Source: Actinomycetota bacterium
GTDB lineage: Bacteria; Actinomycetota; Acidimicrobiia; IMCC26256; PALSA-610
DNA length: 38,726 nt
Reading direction: 5' to 3'
Assembly (NCBI GenBank): GCA_005779395.1
Contig: SXJP01000001.1
Span: 1 to 38,726, forward strand
The translations under genes were made by a program, and so were the position numbers. The notes under the pieces were generated by a model. That model saw only the letters and a list, made by a program, of their open reading frames with translations, was not told the DNA's origin and did no database searches. Below are positions 24,018 through 32,044 of this stretch, piece after piece. Position 1 is the stretch's first letter. Every line of letters starts with the position of its first letter.

Positions 24018-26609
24018 ATGGAAGTTGACTCGATACTTTTCGACATTCTTGTCGTGCTTGTCGTCGCGAAAATTGCAGCGGAAGTTGCAGAACGTATTCG
24101 GGTTCCTGCGGTGTTAGGCGAGATCGTCGCTGGTGTGGTCATAGGCCCGTCGGCGTTAGGCATCGTCGAGCCGAACTCTGTGCTTGCCACGCTCGCCGAA
24201 CTCGGAGTGATCCTGTTGTTGCTCGATGTTGGCATGGAGATGGATCTCCGCGATCTCCGAAGCGTCGGCCGTGCCGCTCTTGGCGTAGCCATAGTGGGAG
24301 TTGCAGTGCCTTTTGCGGCGGGGGCTGGCGCTTCTCTCGCTCTTGGCCTCGAAACATCGGAGGCAGTGTTTCTCGGTGCGGCTCTGACGGCCACAAGTGT
24401 TGGAATCACCGCTAGGGTTTTTGGCGATCTGCGCGCCCTGCGGACGGTCGAGGCTCGCACCGTCTTGGGGGCAGCCGTGGCCGACGATGTGATCGGTCTA
24501 CTGATACTCACCGTCGTAGCGAGGGCCGTGACGGAAGGGTCAATCTCGGTAGCAGGGATCATCGAAATTACGGTGTTGGCGGTCGGTTTCTTAGTGATAG
24601 CGACTGCCGCTGGCCTGCGATTCGCGCCACACTTGTTTCGTGTCCTTGCGCGTGCGAGCAGGTCCAATGGGACTCTCGTAGCCTTCGCTCTTGCGTTCAC
24701 GCTCGGCCTCGCCGAACTCGCGCACGCTGTGCAGCTTGCGCCAATTATTGGCGCGTTCGTAGCTGGTCTCGTGCTAGCGCGGACCGGCCAGTCGAACCGC
24801 ATTCGACGCGAGCTAACGCCTGTTGGGCATTTGTTCATCCCTGTCTTTTTCCTGCACATTGGGATCAGCGCAGATGTCGCGGAGTTCGCGTCTCCAAAGG
24901 TGCTCGGAATCGCTGGCGCGTTGTTGGCCGTCGCGATTGTTGGCAAACTTCTCGCTGCGGCAGGCATGTTTGGAGCACCAGGGGACCGCTTGCTGATTGG
25001 TATCGGAATGGTCCCGCGCGGCGAGGTAGGGCTCATCTTCGCGACTCTCGGACTAAGAGAAGAGATATTCGGCAACGATGTATATGCAGCGTTGCTCCTC
25101 GTAGTTCTTGCCACAACGCTTATGACCCCACCTGCCCTCCGGTGGCGGCTCAAACGCATACAGGCTGGTAACAGTTCTGGTGTTGGTACCGACCTCCATC
25201 GAGCGTTGTTAGCGGCTCGCAGGATTGCTGCAGGTAATCCCGAAGAAGAGGACATTAATTTCGTTCACGATCTCGAGCCCGGTGTACGCAAGCTTGATGA
25301 GGCTGCACAGAACGTACTTATTGAGTTGTTGCACCGAGGAGATCCAGAGACCTGGAGAGTGTTAGCCGTCAGCGGTGTTCTGCATCGGTCGCTGCCTGAG
25401 TTGGCGGAGGTAATCGAACATCTCGACGATGAGTCCCTAGTCGATCCGTTAGCAGCATTTCGGTGGAACCGTGTCGACCAACTGAGAGAAAGTGGTGACC
25501 CATCTTCGCACGTGTTAGTCGCAGCGTTAGCCCTTGACGTTGTGCCGGATCAAGCGAGTATCACAATTGAGATAGCTCGCGCTACCGCTGAGAGACTCGG
25601 GCTGCGCCCTGGCGATATTGAAGGCGCAGTAGCCCTCGTAGCTGATGCTGAACTCCTCGCGGGCTTGGCGCGACGCTCAGACGGACTAGAAGAGGAACCG
25701 GTTCTCGAGCTTGCTGCGCATATTGGTAGTCGTGCTCATCTCAGGGATCTCGCTGAGTTGAGTAAAGCTGATGTCCACGAAGTCTGGATGAGCGAACGGA
25801 TCACAGCGCTCGTCGAAGTTATTCACGATGCTATCGAAGCTTCTGCTGAAGTGAGCAAGGCAGGAAGCGCGATAACCATTCAATCTCGTCGGGATGCTGC
25901 TTTGGCTGAGTTACCCGCAGACGCAAACGCAACCACACGCAAACTCGTAGAGACAGCTCCAGCTAGCTACTTGTTGCGCAACTCTGCCCAGACTGTCGCG
26001 CGGCATGTAATTCGCCGAGCGATTGCGCTTCGGCGCTCAGAGGTCAAAGTTTTTGTAGACGACTTGGGCGTTGGCGCGCAGCCGCGTTGGCGGGCTGAGT
26101 TCAGTTCGCGAGATCGAGTAGGGCTATTAGCCCGGCAGGCTCGGGCGCTATCTGAGTTCAGAGCAGACGTTGCGGGAGCGACGGTTGTCACTTGGCCGGG
26201 GGGTAAGGCTCTCGCTTCATTTACGGTTGACTGCGTTGTCGAACCCGATTCGTCGGCGCTCGAGAGGCGCGTGCGCGACCTATTCGTTTTGCCTTTGGTG
26301 GCTAGCGCGCAAGGCGGATTGACATTGGAATGGGATGATCATGGCTCGCCCTGGCATACACGATGTACCGTCACGGGACCCGACGCGATCGGAGCGCTAG
26401 CAGCGGTTACCACTGCGTTCGCAGTGTCACGAACGACCGTCCACTCGGCGACGATCGTTTCAGTTGATGATGCGATCGCCGATGTATTCGAACTCACCGA
26501 CCTTCGCGGCCAGAAACTTGGGGCCGATATCAAGGAACGGATTGAGTCAGCGGTACGTGACGGTTCCATCCGCGGCACGAGTGGCCCGCGGCCACGGCTT
26601 AGGACTTAA
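24018..26609 (+). CDS. CPA2-type cation/proton antiporter fused to a GlnD-like degenerate HD and two ACT domains
   Basis: An 863-residue fusion. Residues 1-380 are a complete CPA2 (NapA/KefB-like) antiporter of about 12 helices. Features: RVPAVLGEIVAGVVIGP, the ion-binding Asp pair in VADDVIG (156-157), PIIGAFVAGLVLA, and RGEVGLIFATLG (334-345). Residues ~410-680 resemble the regulatory half of the PII uridylyltransferase GlnD (DPLAAFRWNRVDQLRE at 476-491, then HVLVAALALDVVP in place of its HD-domain ALLHDIGKG). The catalytic His-Asp is thus lost. Residues ~689-755 and ~777-848 form two ACT domains; the second (SPWHTRCTVTGPDAIGALAAV, IADVFELTDLRG) is GlnD-like. The nucleotidyltransferase domain is absent. 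In GlnD the ACT pair senses glutamine; here it may gate ion exchange in response to an amino acid. Its 3' end overlaps a convergent gene by 11 bases. Confidence 0.87.
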   Translation: MEVDSILFDILVVLVVAKIAAEVAERIRVPAVLGEIVAGVVIGPSALGIVEPNSVLATLAELGVILLLLDVGMEMDLRDLRSVGRAALGVAIVGVAVPFAAGAGASLALGLETSEAVFLGAALTATSVGITARVFGDLRALRTVEARTVLGAAVADDVIGLLILTVVARAVTEGSISVAGIIEITVLAVGFLVIATAAGLRFAPHLFRVLARASRSNGTLVAFALAFTLGLAELAHAVQLAPIIGAFVAGLVLARTGQSNRIRRELTPVGHLFIPVFFLHIGISADVAEFASPKVLGIAGALLAVAIVGKLLAAAGMFGAPGDRLLIGIGMVPRGEVGLIFATLGLREEIFGNDVYAALLLVVLATTLMTPPALRWRLKRIQAGNSSGVGTDLHRALLAARRIAAGNPEEEDINFVHDLEPGVRKLDEAAQNVLIELLHRGDPETWRVLAVSGVLHRSLPELAEVIEHLDDESLVDPLAAFRWNRVDQLRESGDPSSHVLVAALALDVVPDQASITIEIARATAERLGLRPGDIEGAVALVADAELLAGLARRSDGLEEEPVLELAAHIGSRAHLRDLAELSKADVHEVWMSERITALVEVIHDAIEASAEVSKAGSAITIQSRRDAALAELPADANATTRKLVETAPASYLLRNSAQTVARHVIRRAIALRRSEVKVFVDDLGVGAQPRWRAEFSSRDRVGLLARQARALSEFRADVAGATVVTWPGGKALASFTVDCVVEPDSSALERRVRDLFVLPLVASAQGGLTLEWDDHGSPWHTRCTVTGPDAIGALAAVTTAFAVSRTTVHSATIVSVDDAIADVFELTDLRGQKLGADIKERIESAVRDGSIRGTSGPRPRLRT

Positions 26610-28071
26610 AGCCAACGGACGCGAAGTATTCGCGTGCTTCTGGAGTCGCGAACGAGTGTTCCGGATTCGATTCTCTGACTGGAGTCTGGTCGAAGCTAAG
26701 TGCCGCGGGTTCGGGAGCGCATGCCCCGCCCGGATCAGCCATTGCCATGTTTAGGTCAAATCCAACTTCGCGGTTTGAGTAGTCGAGCGTGAATGTCCTA
26801 CCCAGGTTCCGAGCAAAACGATCACGTAGGGTCAGGAACCAAGTATCGGAGTCGAGGCCCGGTCCTGTTGCAGGGGCACCAAGAAAGCGCCACTCAAGAA
26901 ATCGGAGGATCGAAGTGTGGTCGTACTGGTGGTGGTCGACCCAACCTGGCCTCACGCGTGGCGATGCGATCATGCACGGGACTCGAAATCCGGCCTGAGA
27001 GAAGTCATTGGCATCGTCGGCGCTGCGACGATCGTCTGGCAAGTGCGGTGGATTTACGTGATCGTAAAAGCCTCCCCATTCGTCGTAGAGCACTATGAAA
27101 GCACCACGGTTCCAGTGGCTCGATTTCGCGAACGCGGTGAAGGTGTCTTGCACGAATTTTTGACCTGCGCGAATGTCTCCGTGAGGGTGATCGTCGCTGC
27201 GGTTATCGCCGCCAAATGACGGATCAACGAAACAGACCGAAGGGAGCGTGCCTGCGGCGCAGTCGGTGTAGTAGTCGTCGATCGTTCGAACATGCGGTGA
27301 CATGCGGTTGCCCCATAGCAACAGTGGGGGCAAGTCGGACGCGTAATCAATGACTGAAACTCCTGCGTATGCGAGTTTGTCGACGATCGTCATCCACTGA
27401 AAGCCACCCTCGGTAATAGGCAGGTAATTGGTCTTGTTGCCACCTGACTGGCCGGCGAGCAGGTATTCGCGATTCGGGTAGGTCGGACCAAGGATTGATG
27501 CGTGCCACTGATCCGCGACCGTGAAGCGGTGCGCGAGCTCGCGATAGAAGGGAAGGTCATTACCCCGATAGAAGGACAAAGCGAAGTCGTCGTTACCTGA
27601 GCTGGCTGCAACAAATCCTTGGTCGCGTTGGGCTCGACCCGCGTTCCATCCGTGCCCAGGGTCGGGGTGTCCGCAGCCTCTGAATGGATCGGATCCAGCG
27701 GCGTTGATTTTGAAGTGCGCGGTCGAGTGGAATACGCCGTCGGGGTCGAGGAACCGTTGGTCTTGCTCTGAATCAACTCCGAACTTGAAGCCGTAACGCG
27801 ACAGCCCAGCGTTGATGTAGTCGCCGTCGTTGCGTAGCCATCCGAGGTAACTATCGAACGACCTGTTCTCCATCATGACGACAACGACTGTGTCGATGCC
27901 AGAATCGCCGGGGACGCCATCTGTGATCGGGCGAGATTTCGGGAACGCGCGAATAGTCGACGTGTTCGCTGCGCGTGTTGAGGCTTCTGCCTTGCCACTG
28001 AAGCCCGCAGCGCCTACTGCAGCAGTTCCAAGCGTTGCAGCGCTGTTTCTTATGAATGATCGGCGATCCAT
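26599..28071 (-). CDS. Tat-exported phosphoesterase (phospholipase C/acid phosphatase AcpA family)
   Basis: A 490-residue secreted enzyme. A twin-arginine signal (DRRSFIRN, then a hydrophobic Ala/Gly stretch) ends near residue 30. The core has VVVMMENRSFDSYLG, the metal/nucleophile region of the bacterial phospholipase C family, then FTVADQWHASILGPTYPNR and FIVLYDEWGGFYDHV with DHHQYDHTSILRFLEWRF, which carry the other metal ligands. It presumably hydrolyses phospholipids or phosphate monoesters outside the cell, useful for phosphate scavenging. The C-terminal extra domain of haemolytic PLCs is missing, which favours the AcpA/non-haemolytic type. It follows the Rieske gene by 30 bases and probably shares its transcript. 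Confidence 0.9.
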   Translation of the reverse strand: MDRRSFIRNSAATLGTAAVGAAGFSGKAEASTRAANTSTIRAFPKSRPITDGVPGDSGIDTVVVVMMENRSFDSYLGWLRNDGDYINAGLSRYGFKFGVDSEQDQRFLDPDGVFHSTAHFKINAAGSDPFRGCGHPDPGHGWNAGRAQRDQGFVAASSGNDDFALSFYRGNDLPFYRELAHRFTVADQWHASILGPTYPNREYLLAGQSGGNKTNYLPITEGGFQWMTIVDKLAYAGVSVIDYASDLPPLLLWGNRMSPHVRTIDDYYTDCAAGTLPSVCFVDPSFGGDNRSDDHPHGDIRAGQKFVQDTFTAFAKSSHWNRGAFIVLYDEWGGFYDHVNPPHLPDDRRSADDANDFSQAGFRVPCMIASPRVRPGWVDHHQYDHTSILRFLEWRFLGAPATGPGLDSDTWFLTLRDRFARNLGRTFTLDYSNREVGFDLNMAMADPGGACAPEPAALSFDQTPVRESNPEHSFATPEAREYFASVGFKS

Positions 28072-28101
28072 CAGCTGCCCATTTCTATGTCGTTGACTGG
28101 G

Positions 28102-28473
28102 TCAGTCCTCGTCGAGGGTGACCCAAATGCCGCCCTCGCGCTCGCTAGCGCTCCAGGAGGGCGTAGTGCCTTTTTCGTCTTCTCGGCCGAACTCATTCGA
28201 CTTGTATGTTCGACCCGATTTATCGATTGACCAGCCATGGCCGGGGCATAGTAGAGCCTCGCCATCGACTATGGCATCGCACAGATCCCAGTCAAGATGC
28301 GGACACGAACGTGCCGCGACACCGATATCCCCATTAGCTGTACGCCAAACCACAGCGTCCGAATCATCGATCTTGGTGGCTACTGGTACCGATCCCAACT
28401 CGCCAACGCTCAGAATTCTTGATTCGCGCACCCCGTCAGTTTCGCATGTCTGAGGGTGCGCGCCCTCATGCAT
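28102..28473 (-). CDS. Rieske-type [2Fe-2S] ferredoxin-like protein
   Basis: A small 123-residue soluble Rieske protein. The cluster ligands are Cys57 and His59 (CPHLD) and Cys76 and His79 (CPGHG), the C-x-H-x16-C-x2-H spacing of Rieske ferredoxins and dioxygenase components. It would carry electrons to an oxygenase or act as a NirD-like subunit; no oxygenase is adjacent. ATG 28473 is chosen because the N-terminus before the fold is short and the frame upstream runs across the divergent GYD gene. A strong hairpin-forming GAGGG/CCCTC pair (28452-28467) lies within its first codons and might affect initiation. Confidence 0.85.
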   Translation of the reverse strand: MHEGAHPQTCETDGVRESRILSVGELGSVPVATKIDDSDAVVWRTANGDIGVAARSCPHLDWDLCDAIVDGEALLCPGHGWSIDKSGRTYKSNEFGREDEKGTTPSWSASEREGGIWVTLDED

Positions 28474-28495
28474 CTTGACGGTTACAGTCCGAAGC

Positions 28496-28783
28496 ATGCC
28501 CACGTATGCGATGCTCTCAAATCTCGGCCCAGATGGATGGGAAACAATTCTTGAACATCCCGAGCGGATCGAGGCTGTCAGAACCGAGGTCGAGGAAACA
28601 GGTCTCAAGGTTGTCGCGCAGTATGCACTATTAGGCCAGTACGACTTTCTCAATATCATCGAGGCGCCAGATGAGCACGCGATGGCTAGAGCAGCCATCA
28701 TGCTCGCCGCTCGCGGCACAATGAAGACAACAACTTTGCAAGCGATTCCGGTCGCTGACCTGATCTCGATACTTGGCAAATAG
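28496..28783 (+). CDS. GYD-domain protein
   Basis: A 95-residue protein matching the GYD family: an opening beta strand (YAMLSNLGPDGWETILEHPERIEAV), the helix-strand centre (TGLKVVAQYALLGQYDFLNIIEAPDE, with Q-Y-D in place of G-Y-D), and the closing TMKTTTLQAIPV strand. The fold is a ferredoxin-like dimer related to ACT/AsnC effector domains. Function is unknown, and such proteins are often placed beside redox or stress genes. ATG 28496 is 22 bases from the divergent Rieske start, so the two are driven from one very short region or overlapping leaders. Confidence 0.85.
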   Translation: MPTYAMLSNLGPDGWETILEHPERIEAVRTEVEETGLKVVAQYALLGQYDFLNIIEAPDEHAMARAAIMLAARGTMKTTTLQAIPVADLISILGK

Positions 28784-28797
28784 CGAGCTAGCTAGTC

Positions 28798-28989
28798 GTG
28801 AGACCTGGTGATCACGTCGAGGTCCGAAACAATTTCGACAACTCATGGTCGCGCGGATTCGAGGTAGTTGCTGTGCTCGAAAGTAGCGAGATCCAAATTC
28901 GTAGGCGCTCAGATGGAGCCGACCTCCCAGTGATGTTTCCAGCGCTCGACGTACGCGAAGAACGGCGTCGCAAGATGTGGTGGGTCTAG
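28798..28989 (+). CDS. Small hypothetical protein, 63 residues
   Basis: A compact, probably all-beta, charged protein starting at GTG 28798 (RPGDHVEVRNNFDNSWSRG) and ending in RRRKMWWV. The opening resembles SH3-barrel/Tudor-like folds (KOW-type G-D-x-V-x-V), which bind RNA, DNA or proteins; that is only pattern similarity. It is 14 bases after the GYD gene and three bases before rnhB, so it is likely translated within that operon. Confidence 0.65.
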   Translation: MRPGDHVEVRNNFDNSWSRGFEVVAVLESSEIQIRRRSDGADLPVMFPALDVREERRRKMWWV

Positions 28990-28992
28990 CTA

Positions 28993-29658
28993 ATGGTCTC
29001 GGGCGCCGCACCGACACTTCGACTAGAGCGAGCGTTGTGGAATTCTGGCGAGACTGTCGTTGTCGGTATCGACGAAGTCGGGCGCGGCTCATGGGCTGGT
29101 CCAGTTACCGTCGGGGCTGTCGTTGCGCCAAACAAGAACCTTTCCGGCATTAGGGATTCGAAGCTGCTGTCGCGCTCGGAGCGCGTGGTCGCTGCCCAAC
29201 GAATAAGAGATTGGGTACTGGCCATCGGGGTCGGACACGCCTCGCACGAGGAGTGCGACGCGCTAGGCCTCTCAGCAGCGCAGCGACTTGCAGCGCAACG
29301 CGCGCTCGAACAAGTCGAGGCGCAGGGCTACGTCGCTGAGCACATTGTTCTCGACGGGAAACATAATTACCTCGGTGGGCGTACTCGTTGCACAACGGTC
29401 GTCAAGGGCGACATGACGATCTTGTCTGTTGCAGCGGCATCGGTTGTCGCGAAGGTTGAGCGTGATGCTCTCATGGCCGAGGAATCAGAACATTTCCCGC
29501 ACTATCAGTTCCAGTCAAACAGTGGCTACCCGGCGCCGGCGCACCGCTCAGCTCTCTGCGCATATGGGCCAAGTGCGATTCATCGCCGAAGTTGGGCGTA
29601 CATGGACGACCTTGCTTGGCCGCACATGAAGTACGAGCGCGAACCACGGCTGTTTTAG
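28993..29658 (+). CDS. rnhB: Ribonuclease HII
   Basis: A 221-residue enzyme cleaving the RNA strand of RNA-DNA hybrids and single ribonucleotides in DNA. The active-site carboxylates are Asp27 and Glu28 (GIDEVGRG), Asp121 (IVLDGKHNYL) and Asp140 (VVKGDMT). DSKLLS and the GYPAPAHRSAL/GPSAIHRRSW C-terminal segment are family signatures. Standard length. The GTG at 28999 could also serve, but ATG 28993 is better placed three bases after the preceding stop. Confidence 0.96.
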   Translation: MVSGAAPTLRLERALWNSGETVVVGIDEVGRGSWAGPVTVGAVVAPNKNLSGIRDSKLLSRSERVVAAQRIRDWVLAIGVGHASHEECDALGLSAAQRLAAQRALEQVEAQGYVAEHIVLDGKHNYLGGRTRCTTVVKGDMTILSVAAASVVAKVERDALMAEESEHFPHYQFQSNSGYPAPAHRSALCAYGPSAIHRRSWAYMDDLAWPHMKYEREPRLF

Positions 29659-29669
29659 TTACAGCGCGA

Positions 29670-30839
29670 TCACGATTTTGGAACGCGCTTCGTGAGTCTG
29701 AAACTGCGGTGTTTCTCATAGCGCGGAACAGGGTCGGCTAACAGGCCAGATTCGATTACTTCGTGGCGCTTTCCGAAGCTTGACATGAACGCTTGAATAA
29801 CTGCCGCTGCTGGCAATGCGAGCAGCGCGCCGACAGGACCGAGCAGCGCAGCACCAACTATCACGCATGCGAAAGCGATAGCAGGATGTAATGCGAGCGT
29901 GTGCGCCGTAATTTTTGGCGCTAGCAAGTAGTTCTCAACTTGCTGGTACACGAGCACGAATGTGAGCGCCAATACGCCACGTACGGGATCGTCTAGAAGC
30001 CCGATAACCACCGCCAGGATGCCAGCGAAGTAGGTACCAACTACAGGAACGAACTGGCTCATCACGCCGACCCATACTCCAAGGGCAACGGGGTAGGGGA
30101 CGCCGATGAGCGACAGACCAATCCAATGTGCAGCAGCAGAAACCAGAGCCAACAGGAATCGTGAGTAGAGGTACCCGCCGGTCTTTTCTATCGCGAGTTC
30201 CCAGCCTCGCAACACCTGGGCTTGGCGGTCGGGAGGTAGACGTGAACAAATCGTTCTTCGAAGCGCTGGACCGTCAGCAACGAGGTAGAACGTGAATAGC
30301 CCGATCGTGAGCATCTGAAACAACACGCCGAGTGCTGTGATTCCGAACTCGAGGGCCTTAGTGGCTGCGTTGTTGAGGAAGTCGTTTGTCGTGTTGCTGC
30401 TTTCGAGCTTGTCTTTGAGGTCGCCGAAGTCGACGTTGGCGTTGAACTTGTCGTTCACCAACTTTTCGATGTCGTCGAGGTAGCTCGGGGCCTTGTCAAC
30501 AAAATCCTGAACCTGATTCACTACGAGCGAACCGATAGCAACGATGAACACCGATGTCGCGACGATGACTATCGCGAAAACCAACGCGGTGGCTGGCCCT
30601 CGTCGCCATCCGCGCGCAGAAAAGAAGTTGACTGCTGGCTCGATCGCGAACGATAGAAAAAGCGAGACGAGCATCGTGATAGCAAAGCCGCGGAGTGCGT
30701 GTACGACGCCTTGCAAGATCCAGAGGACTACGAAACCGGCCCAGAACAATGCAATGGCTCGAACAACCCAGTGTGGCATCGCCCCGATCAGCGGATTCGA
30801 GCTGGGCGTGGGGGTCGCGGGTGTTGTGTCGTCGGCCAT
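29670..30839 (-). CDS. AI-2E-family permease
   Basis: A 389-residue integral membrane protein with about eight helices in the pattern of the AI-2E transporter family: two N-terminal hairpins, a long hydrophilic loop (about 115-175), and the conserved core GVPYPVALGVWVGVMSQFVPVVGTYFAG then VYQQVENYLLAPKI. The family includes TqsA and Na+/Li+ exporters, so the substrate cannot be deduced. The N-terminus is Thr/Pro-rich, and the C-terminal tail after residue 360 is basic and cytoplasmic. It converges with rnhB, 11 bases apart, and diverges from the following genes. Confidence 0.9.
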   Translation of the reverse strand: MADDTTPATPTPSSNPLIGAMPHWVVRAIALFWAGFVVLWILQGVVHALRGFAITMLVSLFLSFAIEPAVNFFSARGWRRGPATALVFAIVIVATSVFIVAIGSLVVNQVQDFVDKAPSYLDDIEKLVNDKFNANVDFGDLKDKLESSNTTNDFLNNAATKALEFGITALGVLFQMLTIGLFTFYLVADGPALRRTICSRLPPDRQAQVLRGWELAIEKTGGYLYSRFLLALVSAAAHWIGLSLIGVPYPVALGVWVGVMSQFVPVVGTYFAGILAVVIGLLDDPVRGVLALTFVLVYQQVENYLLAPKITAHTLALHPAIAFACVIVGAALLGPVGALLALPAAAVIQAFMSSFGKRHEVIESGLLADPVPRYEKHRSFRLTKRVPKS

Positions 30840-30944
30840 TCGGTAGCGAGGCTACGGTCGGCTTCGCCGTATTTTGTGGAACTTCAATATCGGGCACGGT
30901 GTGGTTCCGCTCTCAGTTGGTCTGTGGGCATACGCTAAAGCCCT

Positions 30945-31295
30945 ATGGGCCAGTCAATAACAGTCACGTCTCGCTCGGGAGCTAACCCGAATACTCGTTT
31001 CTTCGAACTGAACCGTTCGATCACGGGCATGGATATTGAGCGTTATGCGGTTCGGCCGCCAGACTCGGCATTGCGACCGCCCGACGTCGTTGCCGCACGC
31101 CTGTTCGATCTTGGAGCGACCTCTGCGACTGTGTACTCGAGCATGGTTGGGGCCGAGGCGCCTGTCGATGCATGGCCGACGCTCGAGCCAGAGGTCATCG
31201 CTACGCTCGAGCACCTTTTCAACTTCTACGGCGATGCAGCTGGCTGGTCTTTTGAGGCCCGCGGATTGCCATACAAGGCGTCACCCGTCAAATAG
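30945..31295 (+). CDS. Hypothetical protein, 116 residues
   Basis: Unrecognised soluble protein with no cysteines. Seen: a beta-type start (SITVTSRSGANPNTRFFELNRSI, in parts), an Ala/Pro-rich middle containing RPPDVVAARLFDLGATSATVYSSM, and an aromatic C-terminal helix (LEHLFNFYGDAAGW). The pattern RSLTGMxxxRY-like near 20-35 suggests a conserved actinobacterial protein, but I cannot name the family. It lies 35 bases upstream of the LexA box, on the same strand as the SOS cassette, yet outside its control as the box is downstream. Confidence 0.65.
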   Translation: MGQSITVTSRSGANPNTRFFELNRSITGMDIERYAVRPPDSALRPPDVVAARLFDLGATSATVYSSMVGAEAPVDAWPTLEPEVIATLEHLFNFYGDAAGWSFEARGLPYKASPVK

Positions 31296-31329
31296 CCGGA
31301 GGTAGACCCAGCAGGCTCAGACTTTAGAT

Positions 31330-31345
31330 ACGAACATATGTTCGC
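31330..31345. promoter_or_regulatory. LexA (SOS) box of the mutagenesis cassette
   Basis: CGAAC-ATAT-GTTCG (31331-31344) is a perfect palindrome and a full match to the core of the actinobacterial LexA box, TCGAAC-N4-GTTCGA, deviating only at the outermost bases. It lies 14 bases before the imuA' start, so LexA bound there should block the whole three-gene unit until DNA damage. Confidence 0.88.
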
Positions 31346-31357
31346 TATCATGAAGTT

Positions 31358-32017
31358 GTGCCAGTATCACCTCTTCCTCGCCGCGATGCTGCGAGTCGCG
31401 CCAACCTCAATATCGCTGGACGGCTAGCTGCTCCGGTGACCATGGCACACGAGCGAGTCATGACAGTTGACTCACAAATTGGTGCGGCGCTACATGGCAA
31501 TGGTTTGCGGCGCGGCACTGTTGTAACAATCGATGGTGCAGGTTCTGCTGCTGCGACCCTCGAACTTTTAAGCGCTACTACCCGCATAGGGGAGTGGGGC
31601 GCTGTTGTCGAGCTAAGCAGTCGCCCTAGAGAAATGGCTGGTCTTGCAGCAGCAGAGGTCGGAGTTTCTCTCGAGCGTTGCGCAATTGTTCGCGACGTTT
31701 CTAGTGAACGTTGGCCTGCTGTGATTAGTGCATTGCTAGAAGCCATGTCGATGGTGGCAACAGCCGTTCCTAGCAATGTCCGAATGGCCGACGCACGACG
31801 TCTCATTACTCGCGCTCGCGAACGACAAGCAGTGCTTGTTGTTGTAGGCGCAGGTTGGCCAGCAGAAGCTTCGCTTCGGATCAACGCAGGTCCGAGTCGC
31901 TGGCATGGTCTTGAGTTCGGCGATGGTTTACTCGCTTACCGGGATCTCTCGATAGCGATTGCAGACAAAGGCGCTGTCCGTCATGCCCATCTAGGGCAAC
32001 GGGCGCTTGCGGGCTGA
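31358..32017 (+). CDS. imuA': ImuA'-type RecA-like mutagenesis protein
   Basis: A 219-residue protein with the layout of actinobacterial ImuA': NGLRRGTVVTIDG (a degenerate Walker A region with no GKT), WGAVVELSSRPREMAGLAAAEVGVSLERCAIV in parts (strand, then the conserved L-E-R), WPAVISALLEAM, and ARRLITRARERQAVLVVVGAGWPAEA. It is thought to link the ImuB-DnaE2 machinery to RecA filaments. The GTG at 31358 is the first in-frame start after the LexA box and leaves a 5' leader of only a few bases. It is followed by imuB after 27 bases. The lost nucleotide-binding residues match the family, where ATPase activity is not expected. Confidence 0.85.
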   Translation: MPVSPLPRRDAASRANLNIAGRLAAPVTMAHERVMTVDSQIGAALHGNGLRRGTVVTIDGAGSAAATLELLSATTRIGEWGAVVELSSRPREMAGLAAAEVGVSLERCAIVRDVSSERWPAVISALLEAMSMVATAVPSNVRMADARRLITRARERQAVLVVVGAGWPAEASLRINAGPSRWHGLEFGDGLLAYRDLSIAIADKGAVRHAHLGQRALAG

Positions 32018-32044
32018 CACGATGCGCAATGCGAGGGCCGTCTC

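Noticed and set aside
23993..25255. A 420-codon open frame on the minus strand opposite the antiporter
   Set aside because: Its Ala/Thr/Arg-rich, low-information translation is what the complement of a high-G+C membrane-protein gene gives. The plus strand encodes an unmistakable antiporter.
28475..28779. Extended Rieske protein reading across the GYD gene (225 codons)
   Set aside because: The upstream part is antisense to the well-supported GYD protein, and the Rieske fold is complete from the ATG at 28473.
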